A stretch of 64,000 nucleotides of DNA, from assembly GCA_943333275.1 (NCBI GenBank), contig CALQSQ010000009.1, positions 1-64,000 of the forward strand. The letters run 5' to 3'. The translations under genes were made by a program, and so were the position numbers. Positions within the stretch are counted from its first letter, which is position 1. Each line of letters starts with the position of its first letter. Below, in pieces: positions 36,188 through 44,268 of the stretch. This DNA comes from Akkermansia muciniphila. GTDB taxonomy: Bacteria > Verrucomicrobiota > Verrucomicrobiia > Verrucomicrobiales > V1-33. A model generated the notes under the pieces. The model worked only from the letters and a program-made list of their open reading frames with translations, made no database searches and was not told the DNA's origin.

Positions 36188-36700
36188 TCATTCGAAGCCT
36201 GAGCATTGCCAACTCCGCACCAAGTTTCCGAATCCTTCAATCAGCATTTTCATGGCCACATAGAGCCCCGCCCCGGCGGGAAAAACCAAAAGGAAAAAGA
36301 TAACCATTCCGACGGGAGGTAAAAATACAGGGGACAGCAGGCACGACGCTCCGATGGCTATCTCCAGCAGACCGAGCAAAGCACTGCGTATCGAGGTCCT
36401 CTTCATGTGTTTCCGAAATGCCGCGTAGGCATCAGGACTGTCCCATCGGGTGCCAGCTTCACACCCAGCACACCGGGCGCGGGGTGGATCGTTGAGTCGG
36501 AAACATTCCGGGCATCTTTTGGAATAGACGAAGTGCCCCTCGGGCGCATCGTAGGCCCCCGCGCATCGGGGACAAACGTTGCCGGCAGCCGTGAGGCAGT
36601 CGCGGTGCATGACGGTTTCGCAACGCGCACACCAGGTGCCATCGGATTCGAGGAGAATCTTTTGGGAACAGAGTGGGCAGGGGATACCGGCTAATTGCAT
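36188..36700 (-). CDS. RING-like zinc-binding membrane protein, 170 aa
   Basis: The N-terminal half is rich in paired cysteines: Cys8-x2-Cys11, Cys24-x2-Cys27, His32/Cys35, Cys43-x2-Cys46, then Cys63-x2-Cys66 and Cys77-x2-Cys80. The first part, including MHRDC, resembles prokaryotic RING-finger domains. The C-terminal half has two transmembrane helices (about 105-128 and 131-152). ATG 36700 (MQLAGIPCPL) is preferred to an upstream start that adds a leader without domain features. Prokaryotic RING proteins are often found with membrane segments; some have been linked to ubiquitin-like systems, but no such partner is visible here. Confidence 0.72.
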   Translation of the reverse strand: MQLAGIPCPLCSQKILLESDGTWCARCETVMHRDCLTAAGNVCPRCAGAYDAPEGHFVYSKRCPECFRLNDPPRARCAGCEAGTRWDSPDAYAAFRKHMKRTSIRSALLGLLEIAIGASCLLSPVFLPPVGMVIFFLLVFPAGAGLYVAMKMLIEGFGNLVRSWQCSGFE

Positions 36701-36914
36701 GAATTTGGGAAATGTTACTGAGGAACACCAACTTGGGATTTGGGTTCGTCGCAGGATGCTCACCGTTCATTCGGGGTGGCGTTGCTGGCGAGCGGATTGT
36801 TGGCTCCTGCCTGCATTTTGAAGGCCGGGTGCAAACGCTTCCCTGTCGGATGCGTAGGCGGGGCAGATCGCCTTCGTGCTTGCTCTGAGGATTCTGCCGG
36901 ATAAGTCTCAGGGC

Positions 36915-37397
36915 ATGCGGGGATTGACTCCACCATTGATCAAAGCGCTGGCGTATGGCCGTCCCGGGAGGGGGGGCGTGGTTTTGTATGGGCTGTTGCT
37001 GGTGGTGGCGGGGTGGTTGGTGATGATGCCGGTTTTTCCGAAGGTGGCGCGGATCACGATGGAGCGGATGCAATGGCGGGCGCCGAATTTCCCGGCGTGG
37101 GCGGTGCAGCAAATTTCGCCGGCGATGTATAATTTTTCCAATCGCGGACTGCATGGCCGGGACGATCTTCCGCTGGCCGGGTTGACGATCTTTGAGGAGC
37201 GGACGGGGGATTATTTCAATCACTTTCCGGTGCGCAATCTGACCTGGATTGAACGGTATCAGCTCCAACCGCTGGGGACGTTTGGGTATTATGAAACGAA
37301 GTATCGGGGCATGAGGCTGCGGTCGAAGTATCGGTTGGAACCAAGGCCGGAGGGGGGATGGAATGTGGTGTGGAAGGAGTCCGAGTTCACGCCATGA
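36915..37397 (+). CDS. Membrane-anchored hypothetical protein, 160 aa
   Basis: One N-terminal transmembrane helix (VVLYGLLLVVAGWLVMMPVF) precedes a soluble domain of about 120 residues with many aromatic and basic residues. The start at 36915 is the first ATG that keeps a short cytoplasmic leader; an in-frame upstream start exists. Its TGA overlaps the ATG of the next gene (ATGA), making it the first gene of a coupled three-gene operon. I do not recognise a family. Confidence 0.65.
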   Translation: MRGLTPPLIKALAYGRPGRGGVVLYGLLLVVAGWLVMMPVFPKVARITMERMQWRAPNFPAWAVQQISPAMYNFSNRGLHGRDDLPLAGLTIFEERTGDYFNHFPVRNLTWIERYQLQPLGTFGYYETKYRGMRLRSKYRLEPRPEGGWNVVWKESEFTP

Positions 37398-38197
37398 CAC
37401 TGGTCCAGCCATCTCCGAGGCTGACAGCGTGGCGTCTCGTCATGGGGATTTCCCTGCTGGCGTGGTTTGTGAAGTATCCGCTGCAGACGAAGGTGTTTTT
37501 TCAGAATGGGGAAAATTTGATTTATGAACACTCGCTGATTCCGGATTGGTTGTGCCGACCGGACGTGGGAGCGCTGGCGTATTTGCTGCCGGGGATGTCG
37601 GTGCTGGCGTTGTGGTCGCGACGTCTGCTGTGGTTGCAGATGGCGGGGGTGCTGCATGCGCTGGGTTCGCTGGTGATGCTCTGGCATGTGCAGAGCTACA
37701 ACGATGCCACGCACGTGACGGCCTTCTGGACGGGGCTGTGGCTGTGGTGGTGGGCGGGGCAGGTGAACAAACGTGACGGGGCCTCGCTCTGGCATGGCAT
37801 CTCCCTGGCGATGGGAGTGCTGAGTCTGTGCTGGCTGGGAGGTGCGGTGGGGAAGCTGACGTCCGAGTATTGGGAGGGCGAGCCGTTCTATTACCTGTAT
37901 TTCATGGACAAGCCGCAGTTTCCCTTCAGCTACTGGCGGGAGCACCTGTCCAACGAGCAGATTCACACCATGGCGCGGTGGTTCTCGCGTGCCGTGGTGG
38001 TGAGCGAATGCGTGCTGGCCACGGGATTCCTCTGGCCGGCGCGGCTGGCGGCGGTGGCGGGATTGCTTACGCTGACGGGCATGGTGATTATTTCCCAACT
38101 GCAGCTTTTCTCTGTGCTGGGACCGCTGATGGGCCTTAGTATTGCCGTGGCGTGGCTGGTGGAAAAGGAATCCGCCGCGACCCAACCCCATTCATGA
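37394..38197 (+). CDS. Multipass membrane protein, 267 aa
   Basis: An integral membrane protein with about seven or eight helices, rich in Trp, and a large polar loop (SEYWEGEPFYYLYFMDKPQFPFSYWREHLSNEQI) in the centre. The general look, including repeated Trp-rich helices and the central loop, recalls HTTM/DoxX-type membrane proteins, but I cannot assign it. ATGA overlaps join it to the genes on both sides, so all three products are probably made together and may work together at the inner membrane. Confidence 0.7.
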   Translation: MTLVQPSPRLTAWRLVMGISLLAWFVKYPLQTKVFFQNGENLIYEHSLIPDWLCRPDVGALAYLLPGMSVLALWSRRLLWLQMAGVLHALGSLVMLWHVQSYNDATHVTAFWTGLWLWWWAGQVNKRDGASLWHGISLAMGVLSLCWLGGAVGKLTSEYWEGEPFYYLYFMDKPQFPFSYWREHLSNEQIHTMARWFSRAVVVSECVLATGFLWPARLAAVAGLLTLTGMVIISQLQLFSVLGPLMGLSIAVAWLVEKESAATQPHS

Positions 38198-39123
38198 AAA
38201 CGATTTTACTCCCGCTCTGGTGCACTCTGGCCCTCCTCTCCGCCGAGGAAAAGGTGGACGTGCGTCTGGACTGGCAGGCGGGGAAATCCTACCAGCAGGG
38301 GATCAAGCTGGAGCAGTTCATCGGCATACCGCGGCATGGCGAGGCTTCGGCGCACACGGATTTTGATATGAAGCTGGAGGCGCAGGAGGGAAAAAAATCC
38401 AGCCGCAACCTGCTCCTGACATTTTCCCGCATGAAGATGGAGGCCGACCTGCCGCTGCCGCTGGGTAACGAGGAGTTCGATTCCAGACAGCCCGCCGAGG
38501 GGAATCAGGAGATCGGTGATTTCTACAAATCCCTGCAACACTCCCCCATGAAACTCCTGCTGGACCCGCGCGGGAAGGTGCTGGAGGTGGTGGGTCTGGA
38601 CAAACTGAGCGGAGGAAATTCCGTGCTGGGTCGGTTCCTGGGCCGGGAGCAGATGAAAAATTTCCTGCAGCAGGGAGGACTGGTGGAGTTGCCGAAGGCT
38701 CCTGTGGCGCGAGGCGAGAACTGGCCGTTTCAGTCCGTCTTTCCCACGCCGGTTGGCAAGCTGCTCATCAAGGGAAAATACACCCTGACTGGCACGCGCG
38801 AACATCTGGGCAAACCGCATCATGTCATCGCCATGGAAGGTCAGGTGCAGGGGGATTTCTCCGCCGCCGCTGTTTCAGCCAGTGGCAAGGAAACCGATCC
38901 CGAGGTGCTGCGCATCCAGGGCATGATGATCCTGATGGGAGTCACGGTCAAAGAAGGCACCACGACCGGCACGCTGCTCTATGATTCGTCCAGGCACCTT
39001 CTCGTGTCGTCGGAAGTCTCCACGAACATCCGTTTGAGCGTGGCCAAATTTCCCGAAAACGGGAAGCCTGCGGAGATTCCCATCCAGCAGAAAATGTCAC
39101 TGCAACTCATCCCGTCGCCCTAG
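38194..39123 (+). CDS. Secreted DUF6263-like protein, 309 aa
   Basis: A signal peptide (MKTILLPLWCTLALLSAEE) is followed by a beta-rich domain: VDVRLDWQAGKSYQQGIKLEQ, an acidic/Lys-rich segment, SPMKLLLDPRGKVLEVVGLD, then GENWPFQSVFPTPVGKLLIKGKYTLTG and IPIQQKMSLQLIPSP at the end. The pattern resembles DUF6263 proteins, which are secreted beta-barrel-like proteins of unknown function in Verrucomicrobiota, Planctomycetes and Bacteroidetes. It overlaps the upstream membrane gene by ATGA and is the last of the three coupled genes. Confidence 0.7.
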   Translation: MKTILLPLWCTLALLSAEEKVDVRLDWQAGKSYQQGIKLEQFIGIPRHGEASAHTDFDMKLEAQEGKKSSRNLLLTFSRMKMEADLPLPLGNEEFDSRQPAEGNQEIGDFYKSLQHSPMKLLLDPRGKVLEVVGLDKLSGGNSVLGRFLGREQMKNFLQQGGLVELPKAPVARGENWPFQSVFPTPVGKLLIKGKYTLTGTREHLGKPHHVIAMEGQVQGDFSAAAVSASGKETDPEVLRIQGMMILMGVTVKEGTTTGTLLYDSSRHLLVSSEVSTNIRLSVAKFPENGKPAEIPIQQKMSLQLIPSP

Positions 39124-39128
39124 TTGTC

Positions 39129-39590
39129 ATGATGAACATCGTGCTGGTGGAGCCGGAAATTCCACCCAATACCGGCAACATCGGCCGGCTCTGTCTGGCT
39201 ACTGGCACACGGCTGCATCTGGTGGAGCCGCTCGGATTCAGCATCGATGACAAGACGCTGAAACGGGCCGGGCTGGATTACTGGAAGGACGTGGATTGCC
39301 ACCGCTGGCCAAGTCTGGAGGCCGTCCAGGCGGCGGCAGATGCGGCGGCGAGGTTCTATTATTTCACGACCAAGTCCCGGCGCCGTTACTGGGATGCCAG
39401 TTTCCGCGATGGCGACTACCTTGTGTTCGGCCGCGAAACCAAGGGCCTCCCTGAGACCCTGCTCGCGGCAAATGCAGCCACGTGCCTGACAATTCCACAG
39501 ACGGCGGGCCGCAGCCTGAATCTGGCCACGTCAGCGGGCATCGCGCTCTACGAGGCGCTGCGGCAGCTGGATTTTGGCCGCAAGGTTTAG
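39129..39590 (+). CDS. trmL: tRNA (cytidine/uridine-34-2'-O)-methyltransferase
   Basis: A 153-aa SPOUT methyltransferase. IVLVEPEIPPNTGNIGRLC is the conserved start, and LVFGRETKGLPE with IPQTAGRSLNLATSAGIALYEALRQ forms the knotted cofactor-binding region. TrmL methylates the ribose at the wobble position of tRNA-Leu species. Length is typical (E. coli, 157 aa). Its stop codon overlaps that of the convergent gene by 3 bases. Confidence 0.95.
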   Translation: MMNIVLVEPEIPPNTGNIGRLCLATGTRLHLVEPLGFSIDDKTLKRAGLDYWKDVDCHRWPSLEAVQAAADAAARFYYFTTKSRRRYWDASFRDGDYLVFGRETKGLPETLLAANAATCLTIPQTAGRSLNLATSAGIALYEALRQLDFGRKV

Positions 39591-40114
39591 AGCAGCCCGC
39601 GGCGTTTGTAATCGAACATCTGGATGCCCTGCGATTTGTGGGCCATTTCCAGGGTGAATTTCAAGAGGCAGATTTCCCAGGTATCGTCCACGCCGTGGAT
39701 GACGGCCAGCGAGTGGTTGCTCCCGTTGCGGGCGGAGGCGACCAATTTGGCCTGCACTTCCGCCATGGATTCGTGGAGGAGGGATTCCGTGACCTCGCTC
39801 TTTTTGAAATGAAATCCATACTGCAGGATCGCCATGCGGCTGGAGACGCCCTGGAGCCATTGCGAGAAGGCCTCGGATTGTTTCTCGTCGAAGCCCTCGA
39901 AGACAAAATCGCTCAGCCCCTCAGGGCGCACCAGCAGCGGTCGTTCGGCATGCACCTTGCCCTCGCGGACTCGCACCTGACCGATGGCATCCATTGGTTC
40001 GGAGATAATTTGGAAATCAAAACTCGTCTGCCCAAACGTCTCCAACCGCCGCGCTGGCTCAAAGAGCGTCTCGGTCACGGAGAAAGCATAATGCAGATCG
40101 TCTTCACTGAACAT
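39587..40114 (-). CDS. Hypothetical protein, at least 175 aa, start uncertain
   Basis: A soluble protein without signal peptide or membrane helix. The middle contains SFDFQIISEPMDAIGQVRVREGKVHAERPLLV and a helical C-terminal region with HSLAVIHGVDDTWEICLLKFTLEMA. I do not recognise the family. ATG 40114 is the conservative start, but protein-like sequence seems to continue upstream (QFRLPPGNLRVGW) to about 40168. TTG codons at 40147 and 40132 or a non-standard start are possible. It is convergent with trmL and divergent from the RCK_C gene. Confidence 0.6.
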   Translation of the reverse strand: MFSEDDLHYAFSVTETLFEPARRLETFGQTSFDFQIISEPMDAIGQVRVREGKVHAERPLLVRPEGLSDFVFEGFDEKQSEAFSQWLQGVSSRMAILQYGFHFKKSEVTESLLHESMAEVQAKLVASARNGSNHSLAVIHGVDDTWEICLLKFTLEMAHKSQGIQMFDYKRRGLL

Positions 40115-40277
40115 CGTCCAACCAACCCGCAAATTGCCCGGCGGCAAACGAAATTGGCAGTCAGTCAGGGCACGACATTCGTGGGCGCGTGACGCAAGCG
40201 AGGATGAGACCGGGCCTGCGGAGCAGTTGCGCTTTCCATGGAATTCCCTGATAGATCCCCACCAATCCTTCCTCCCC

Positions 40278-40961
40278 ATGTCCTCCGTCATTGCACTGCT
40301 CGTCATTCTCCTGATTTCCCTGCTGGCGGTACGCGTGGGTTCCACGGCTCTCATGATGACCGGGCTCAGTTGGGACACCGCAAGCTTCCAGAGTTATTCC
40401 GCGTTCTTCGGCGTCGGCTTTACCACCCGCGAGGCGGAAATGGTAGTGAACCATCCGCTGCGCCGCCGCATCATTCGCGACCTCATCATGGCTGGAAACA
40501 TCGGGATCACCTCCGCGCTCGCCACCATGGTGGCCACGCTGGTCCAGACGGAACACCACATCAATCCCCTGGTCATCGTGGGTTCGCTCGTCGCCGGAAT
40601 CGTGGGCATCTTTTATTTGTTCCGATTCACCTGGGTGCAGCGGATGATCGATTTCCTCATCCGGCGATCCCTGGAAAAACTCGGCCTCGTGCGGGTGCTT
40701 GACTACGAAATGCTGCTACGGATTCAAAGCGGTTACTGCGTTTCTGAAATTGAAATCATGCCGGAGACACCAGTGGCAAACAGGACGCTGCGGGAATCGC
40801 GCCCCTGGGACAAGGGGGTGATCATCCTGGCTATCAAACGTAACGGTCACACCATCCCCGGGCTGCCCATGCCCGCAGAAACACTGATGCCGGGTGATGT
40901 CGTCACCGCCTATGGAGAGGAGCACCATGTGAAAGCCGTGCTGCAGCCGCCGGTCGGCTGA
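40278..40961 (+). CDS. Membrane protein with C-terminal RCK_C (TrkA-C) domain, 227 aa
   Basis: The N-terminal 130 residues hold about three transmembrane segments (MSSVIALLVILLISLLAVRVG, IGITSALATMVATLV, INPLVIVGSLVAGIVGIFYLF). The C-terminal 70 residues are an RCK_C/TrkA-C domain: VSEIEIMPETPVANRTLRES, VIILAIKRNGHTIPGLPMPAETLMPGDVVTAYG. Such domains bind ligands and gate potassium or other ion transport; the usual NAD-binding RCK_N half is missing. It is a stand-alone gene and may act as a sensor or partner of a transporter. Confidence 0.85.
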   Translation: MSSVIALLVILLISLLAVRVGSTALMMTGLSWDTASFQSYSAFFGVGFTTREAEMVVNHPLRRRIIRDLIMAGNIGITSALATMVATLVQTEHHINPLVIVGSLVAGIVGIFYLFRFTWVQRMIDFLIRRSLEKLGLVRVLDYEMLLRIQSGYCVSEIEIMPETPVANRTLRESRPWDKGVIILAIKRNGHTIPGLPMPAETLMPGDVVTAYGEEHHVKAVLQPPVG

Positions 40962-41046
40962 GTTCCGGGATTCCGCGCATTTTTAAAGCGGATCGATCAG
41001 GCCGCAGGTTGACACTGGGCTGGGAAGTCGTTTCATAGGTGCACGC

Positions 41047-41856
41047 ATGGAAACACTTCGCACATTTTTGGATTTCTCCTGGTATGACCAGCCGGCCGCA
41101 TGGATCGGCCTGCTCACCCTCGTGGCGCTGGAAGTGGTGCTGGGGATCGACAACATCGTCTTCATTTCCATCCTGACTGGAAAGCTGCCCGCTGAGCAAC
41201 AGGCCCGGGCCCGGCGGCAGGGCTTGATTCTGGCGGTCATTCCCCGGATTCTGTTCCTGGCGCTGCTGGGACTGATCATTGCGATGAAGAAGCCGCTCTT
41301 TTATCTGCCGATCGCGGATCCCAGCGGGCATAGCGAGCATCCACAGGGCTGGCTGGGTCTGACAGGTCAGGAACTTGTGCTGATTGTCGGCGGCTTGTTT
41401 TTGATCGTGCAGGCGGTGCGGGAAATCCACCACAGCATGGAGCATGATGACAAGCGCACAGAGGTCGAAGGGGAGAAGGACGCGAAGGGTCGCGGGAAAT
41501 ACCTTGGTGTGCTGACCCAGATCATGTTCATGAACATTATTTTCTCGCTGGACTCGATCGTGACGGCGATCGGCATGGTGAAGGAAGTCACGGTGATGGT
41601 GGTGGCGGTGGTTATTTCCACAGTGATCATGATCTTTGCCGTGGGGCCGATCAGTCTGTTCGTGCACCGGCACCCGACGGTGAAAATCCTCGCGCTGGCG
41701 TTTCTGCTGTTGATCGGCACGAACCTGCTGGGCGAGGCCTTCCACCTGCACATTCCGAAGGGTTACGTGTATTTCGCCATGGCGTTTTCCGTCTTTGTGG
41801 AAATGCTGAACATCAAAGCCAAGCGGGTCCGGGAGAAGCCTACTGCCGGAAATTAA
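41047..41856 (+). CDS. TerC family integral membrane protein
   Basis: A 269-aa protein with about seven helices and the acidic membrane motifs of TerC: EVVLGIDNIVFISILTGKLP in helix 2 and FSLDSIVTAIGMVKEV in the second half. TerC family proteins are linked to manganese and other metal export and to tellurite resistance loci. The hydrophilic loop between the two halves (HHSMEHDDKRTEVEGEKDAKGRG) is His/Asp-rich and could bind metal. No manganese riboswitch was recognised in the 85-base upstream gap. Likely function is metal efflux during protein export, by family. Confidence 0.9.
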   Translation: METLRTFLDFSWYDQPAAWIGLLTLVALEVVLGIDNIVFISILTGKLPAEQQARARRQGLILAVIPRILFLALLGLIIAMKKPLFYLPIADPSGHSEHPQGWLGLTGQELVLIVGGLFLIVQAVREIHHSMEHDDKRTEVEGEKDAKGRGKYLGVLTQIMFMNIIFSLDSIVTAIGMVKEVTVMVVAVVISTVIMIFAVGPISLFVHRHPTVKILALAFLLLIGTNLLGEAFHLHIPKGYVYFAMAFSVFVEMLNIKAKRVREKPTAGN

Positions 41857-41901
41857 AACTCCCCCCTTGCCAGCCGTCGGATCGTTTGCTTACGCTGAGG
41901 G

Positions 41902-42612
41902 ATGTTAAAAAATCCAATACCGGGTGGGTTTCTCATTGCCGTCGAGGGTGTGGACGGCACAGGCAAGACCTCGCTTTCCGCCCTGCTCGCACAGTGGTGC
42001 GGTGAACGTGGACTGGTCTGCACCATTTCCAAGGAACCGACCAGCCTGCGCTGGGGTCAGGAGTTGCGGCAGTCCGCGAAGGAGGGCCGGCTGACGCTGG
42101 AACGGGAGCTGGAACTTTTTGAGTTGGACCGTCGGCAGCATGTGGAAAACAGCATCGGGCCTGCTCTGGAGGCCGGCCATATAGTGATTCTGGACCGATA
42201 TTACTGGAGCACGGCGGCCTACCAGGGAGCGCGCGGGGCGGATCCCAATGCGATCATGAAGCATCACGAAACGTTCGCTCCGCGGCCCGATCTGGTGCTG
42301 GTGCTGGACATAGAAGTAGACGTTGGACTGCATCGCATTCGCGCCCGCGGTGACAAGCCCAACGAGTTCGAAGGGAAGGCTGCCTTGACGAAGGCCCGCG
42401 GCATTTTCCTTCAACTCGTGGAGCAAAATGACAATGCGCTGGTGATCGATTGCTCGGGGTATCTGAAGCAGGCTTTCGAAACTGCGCTCCAGGCCTTCCT
42501 GAGCCGCGCAGCAAAGAAGATCGCCGCAGCCTGCCCGGCCGCGGAAGCGCAGCGGAGGATCGCGCAACTGACCGGGGAGGCATCGGAAGTGACGGCAAAC
42601 CCAACCGCGTAA
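41902..42612 (+). CDS. tmk: Thymidylate kinase
   Basis: A 236-aa P-loop kinase phosphorylating dTMP to dTDP. EGVDGTGKTS is the P-loop with Lys22, DRYYWSTAAYQG the DRY motif for dTMP binding. The C-terminal 50 residues, ending in an Ala-rich helix, extend beyond the usual 210-residue length. The DRYYWST form departs from the common DRYxxSS, so activity on another nucleoside monophosphate cannot be excluded. It lies between terC and the MFS gene and has no obvious operon partner. Confidence 0.85.
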   Translation: MLKNPIPGGFLIAVEGVDGTGKTSLSALLAQWCGERGLVCTISKEPTSLRWGQELRQSAKEGRLTLERELELFELDRRQHVENSIGPALEAGHIVILDRYYWSTAAYQGARGADPNAIMKHHETFAPRPDLVLVLDIEVDVGLHRIRARGDKPNEFEGKAALTKARGIFLQLVEQNDNALVIDCSGYLKQAFETALQAFLSRAAKKIAAACPAAEAQRRIAQLTGEASEVTANPTA

Positions 42613-42674
42613 GGGAAACACTTTGCGGGCCGTTTGGCCGGTTGCAGCATGGCTGAATCTGATTTCATTCCGAC

Positions 42675-44171
42675 ATGACCGATTCCACTACCTCACGTCT
42701 CACTTCCAAGCACTGGCTGATCATCATCATCGCCAGCATTGGATTTCTTTTCGATACCTATGAGCTGCTGATGACGCCGTTGGTGGGGGTGCCGGCGATC
42801 GCGGAGCTGCTGCGCATTCCCCGCAGCCATCCGGATGTCACCCTGTGGATGGGGAATTTGCTTTGGATCACGGCATTGTGCGGCGGCGTGTTTGGTTTGC
42901 TGGGCGGACGTTTGATCGATCAGTTCGGGCGCAAACGGATCATGGCCCTGAGTATTTTCATGTATTCGTTCTCTCCGTTCGCTGCCGCTTACAGCACGTC
43001 GCTGTCGATGTTTATTTTCTTCCGGTGCACGACGTTTATCGGGGTGTGCGTGGAGTTTGTAGCGGCGATTACGTGGCTGGCTGAAGTCTTCGAGGATAAG
43101 AAGCAGCGGGGCCGCTGGCTGGGGATCACGCAGGCATTTGCCTCGCTGGGCGGGGTGCTGGTGACCGCGGTGGCGATTTGGATTGGCAACCACCTTCAGG
43201 ACCTGCCCCATTGGGGACTGCCCAGCGCGCTCGGCGCAACGGGGCCTGATAAATGGCGCTATCTGCTGATGACCGGAATACTGCCTGCGATCCCAATTGC
43301 CCTTCTACTGCCCTTTGTTCCGGAATCCCGCGTTTGGAAGGAGAAGAAAATGGCCGGCACCCTGCAGCGTCCCAGAATCGCTGCGTTGTTTGCGCCGGAG
43401 TTGCGCCGGGCGACTTTGGTGACGGCTGCTCTCAGTGCCTGTGCTTACGGAATTGCCTTTGGAGCCTTGCAGTTGACGCCTAAGAGCGTGGCCCCGGGAC
43501 TGCCTGAATTATCGGAGCAGGCGAAAGGTCTGGCACCCCTGCGGGGCGAGGCGAAGAAGCTCATCGCTGAGTTTGATGCCACGCAGCCGAACACTCCGGA
43601 GCGCAAGGAGGTGATGGCGAAAATTGGCGCGAATGCAAAAGCCCAAAAGCCGTTCACCGATACCGTGGACGCCAAGGGTGAAACCGTGCAAATGTTTCAG
43701 GAAATGGGTGGTCTCACAGGTCGAATTCTGCTGGCGGTGTTGGTGATCTGGGGCATGGCGCATGGCGGGTTGCTGCGGCTTTTCCAGATTCCCTCCCTGA
43801 TCATTCTACCTTTGACCTACCTTTACCTGTTCAAGACAGGAGGGGATGGATTCCTCTGGGCTTATGCGCTTTGTGGATTGCTGACCGTGGCGCAGTTCAG
43901 TTACATGGGGGAATATTTGCCCAAGGTTTTCCCCCTGCATCTGCGGGGCACGGGCGGGAGTTTCGCCACGAATGTGGGCGGCCGGATGATCGGCACCAGC
44001 ATGGCGATCGTGACCACCAAACTCGTTGCGCCGCTGATCGCGGGTGGTGCGGATCTGGTGAAACCCATGCATACTGCGCAGGCGGCGGGCTACGTGGCGG
44101 GGGGAATCGCGCTGGTGAGTTTCATCATCGGCTGGATGCTGCCCAAACCAAGCGCGGAGGAAGGGCACTGA
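42675..44171 (+). CDS. MFS transporter, 498 aa
   Basis: Twelve predicted helices with the sugar/metabolite-transporter motif GGRLIDQFGRKRIM between helices 2 and 3, and VPESRVWKEKK after helix 6. Helices 7 and 8 are separated by an unusually long polar segment (about residues 268-345) rich in Lys, Ala and Glu. Substrate unknown; the closest general type would be the aromatic-acid or sugar symporters. Convergent with cysS, with an inverted repeat between the two stops. Confidence 0.85.
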   Translation: MTDSTTSRLTSKHWLIIIIASIGFLFDTYELLMTPLVGVPAIAELLRIPRSHPDVTLWMGNLLWITALCGGVFGLLGGRLIDQFGRKRIMALSIFMYSFSPFAAAYSTSLSMFIFFRCTTFIGVCVEFVAAITWLAEVFEDKKQRGRWLGITQAFASLGGVLVTAVAIWIGNHLQDLPHWGLPSALGATGPDKWRYLLMTGILPAIPIALLLPFVPESRVWKEKKMAGTLQRPRIAALFAPELRRATLVTAALSACAYGIAFGALQLTPKSVAPGLPELSEQAKGLAPLRGEAKKLIAEFDATQPNTPERKEVMAKIGANAKAQKPFTDTVDAKGETVQMFQEMGGLTGRILLAVLVIWGMAHGGLLRLFQIPSLIILPLTYLYLFKTGGDGFLWAYALCGLLTVAQFSYMGEYLPKVFPLHLRGTGGSFATNVGGRMIGTSMAIVTTKLVAPLIAGGADLVKPMHTAQAAGYVAGGIALVSFIIGWMLPKPSAEEGH

Positions 44172-44268
44172 CGTGGCACGGGCTTCCTGCCCGTATGCCT
44201 TGTGGTGTTCCCTCAATGATTATTTTTCGCAGCGTGTTTGGCTTACGGGCAGGAAGCCCGTGCCACGT
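44171..44268. repeat. 25-bp perfect inverted repeat with 48-base loop between convergent genes
   Basis: The arms 44171-44195 and 44244-44268 are exact reverse complements, beginning ACGTGGCACGGGCTTCCTGC on the left. The left arm starts on the last base of the MFS stop codon, and the right arm ends in the first base of the cysS stop triplet (44268-44270 on the plus strand). The stem could end transcription from both sides; the repeat may also be a small mobile element. Confidence 0.95.

Noticed and set aside
40962-41046. Manganese (yybP-ykoY) riboswitch before terC
   Set aside because: The gap is only 85 bases and I could not find the conserved paired loops.
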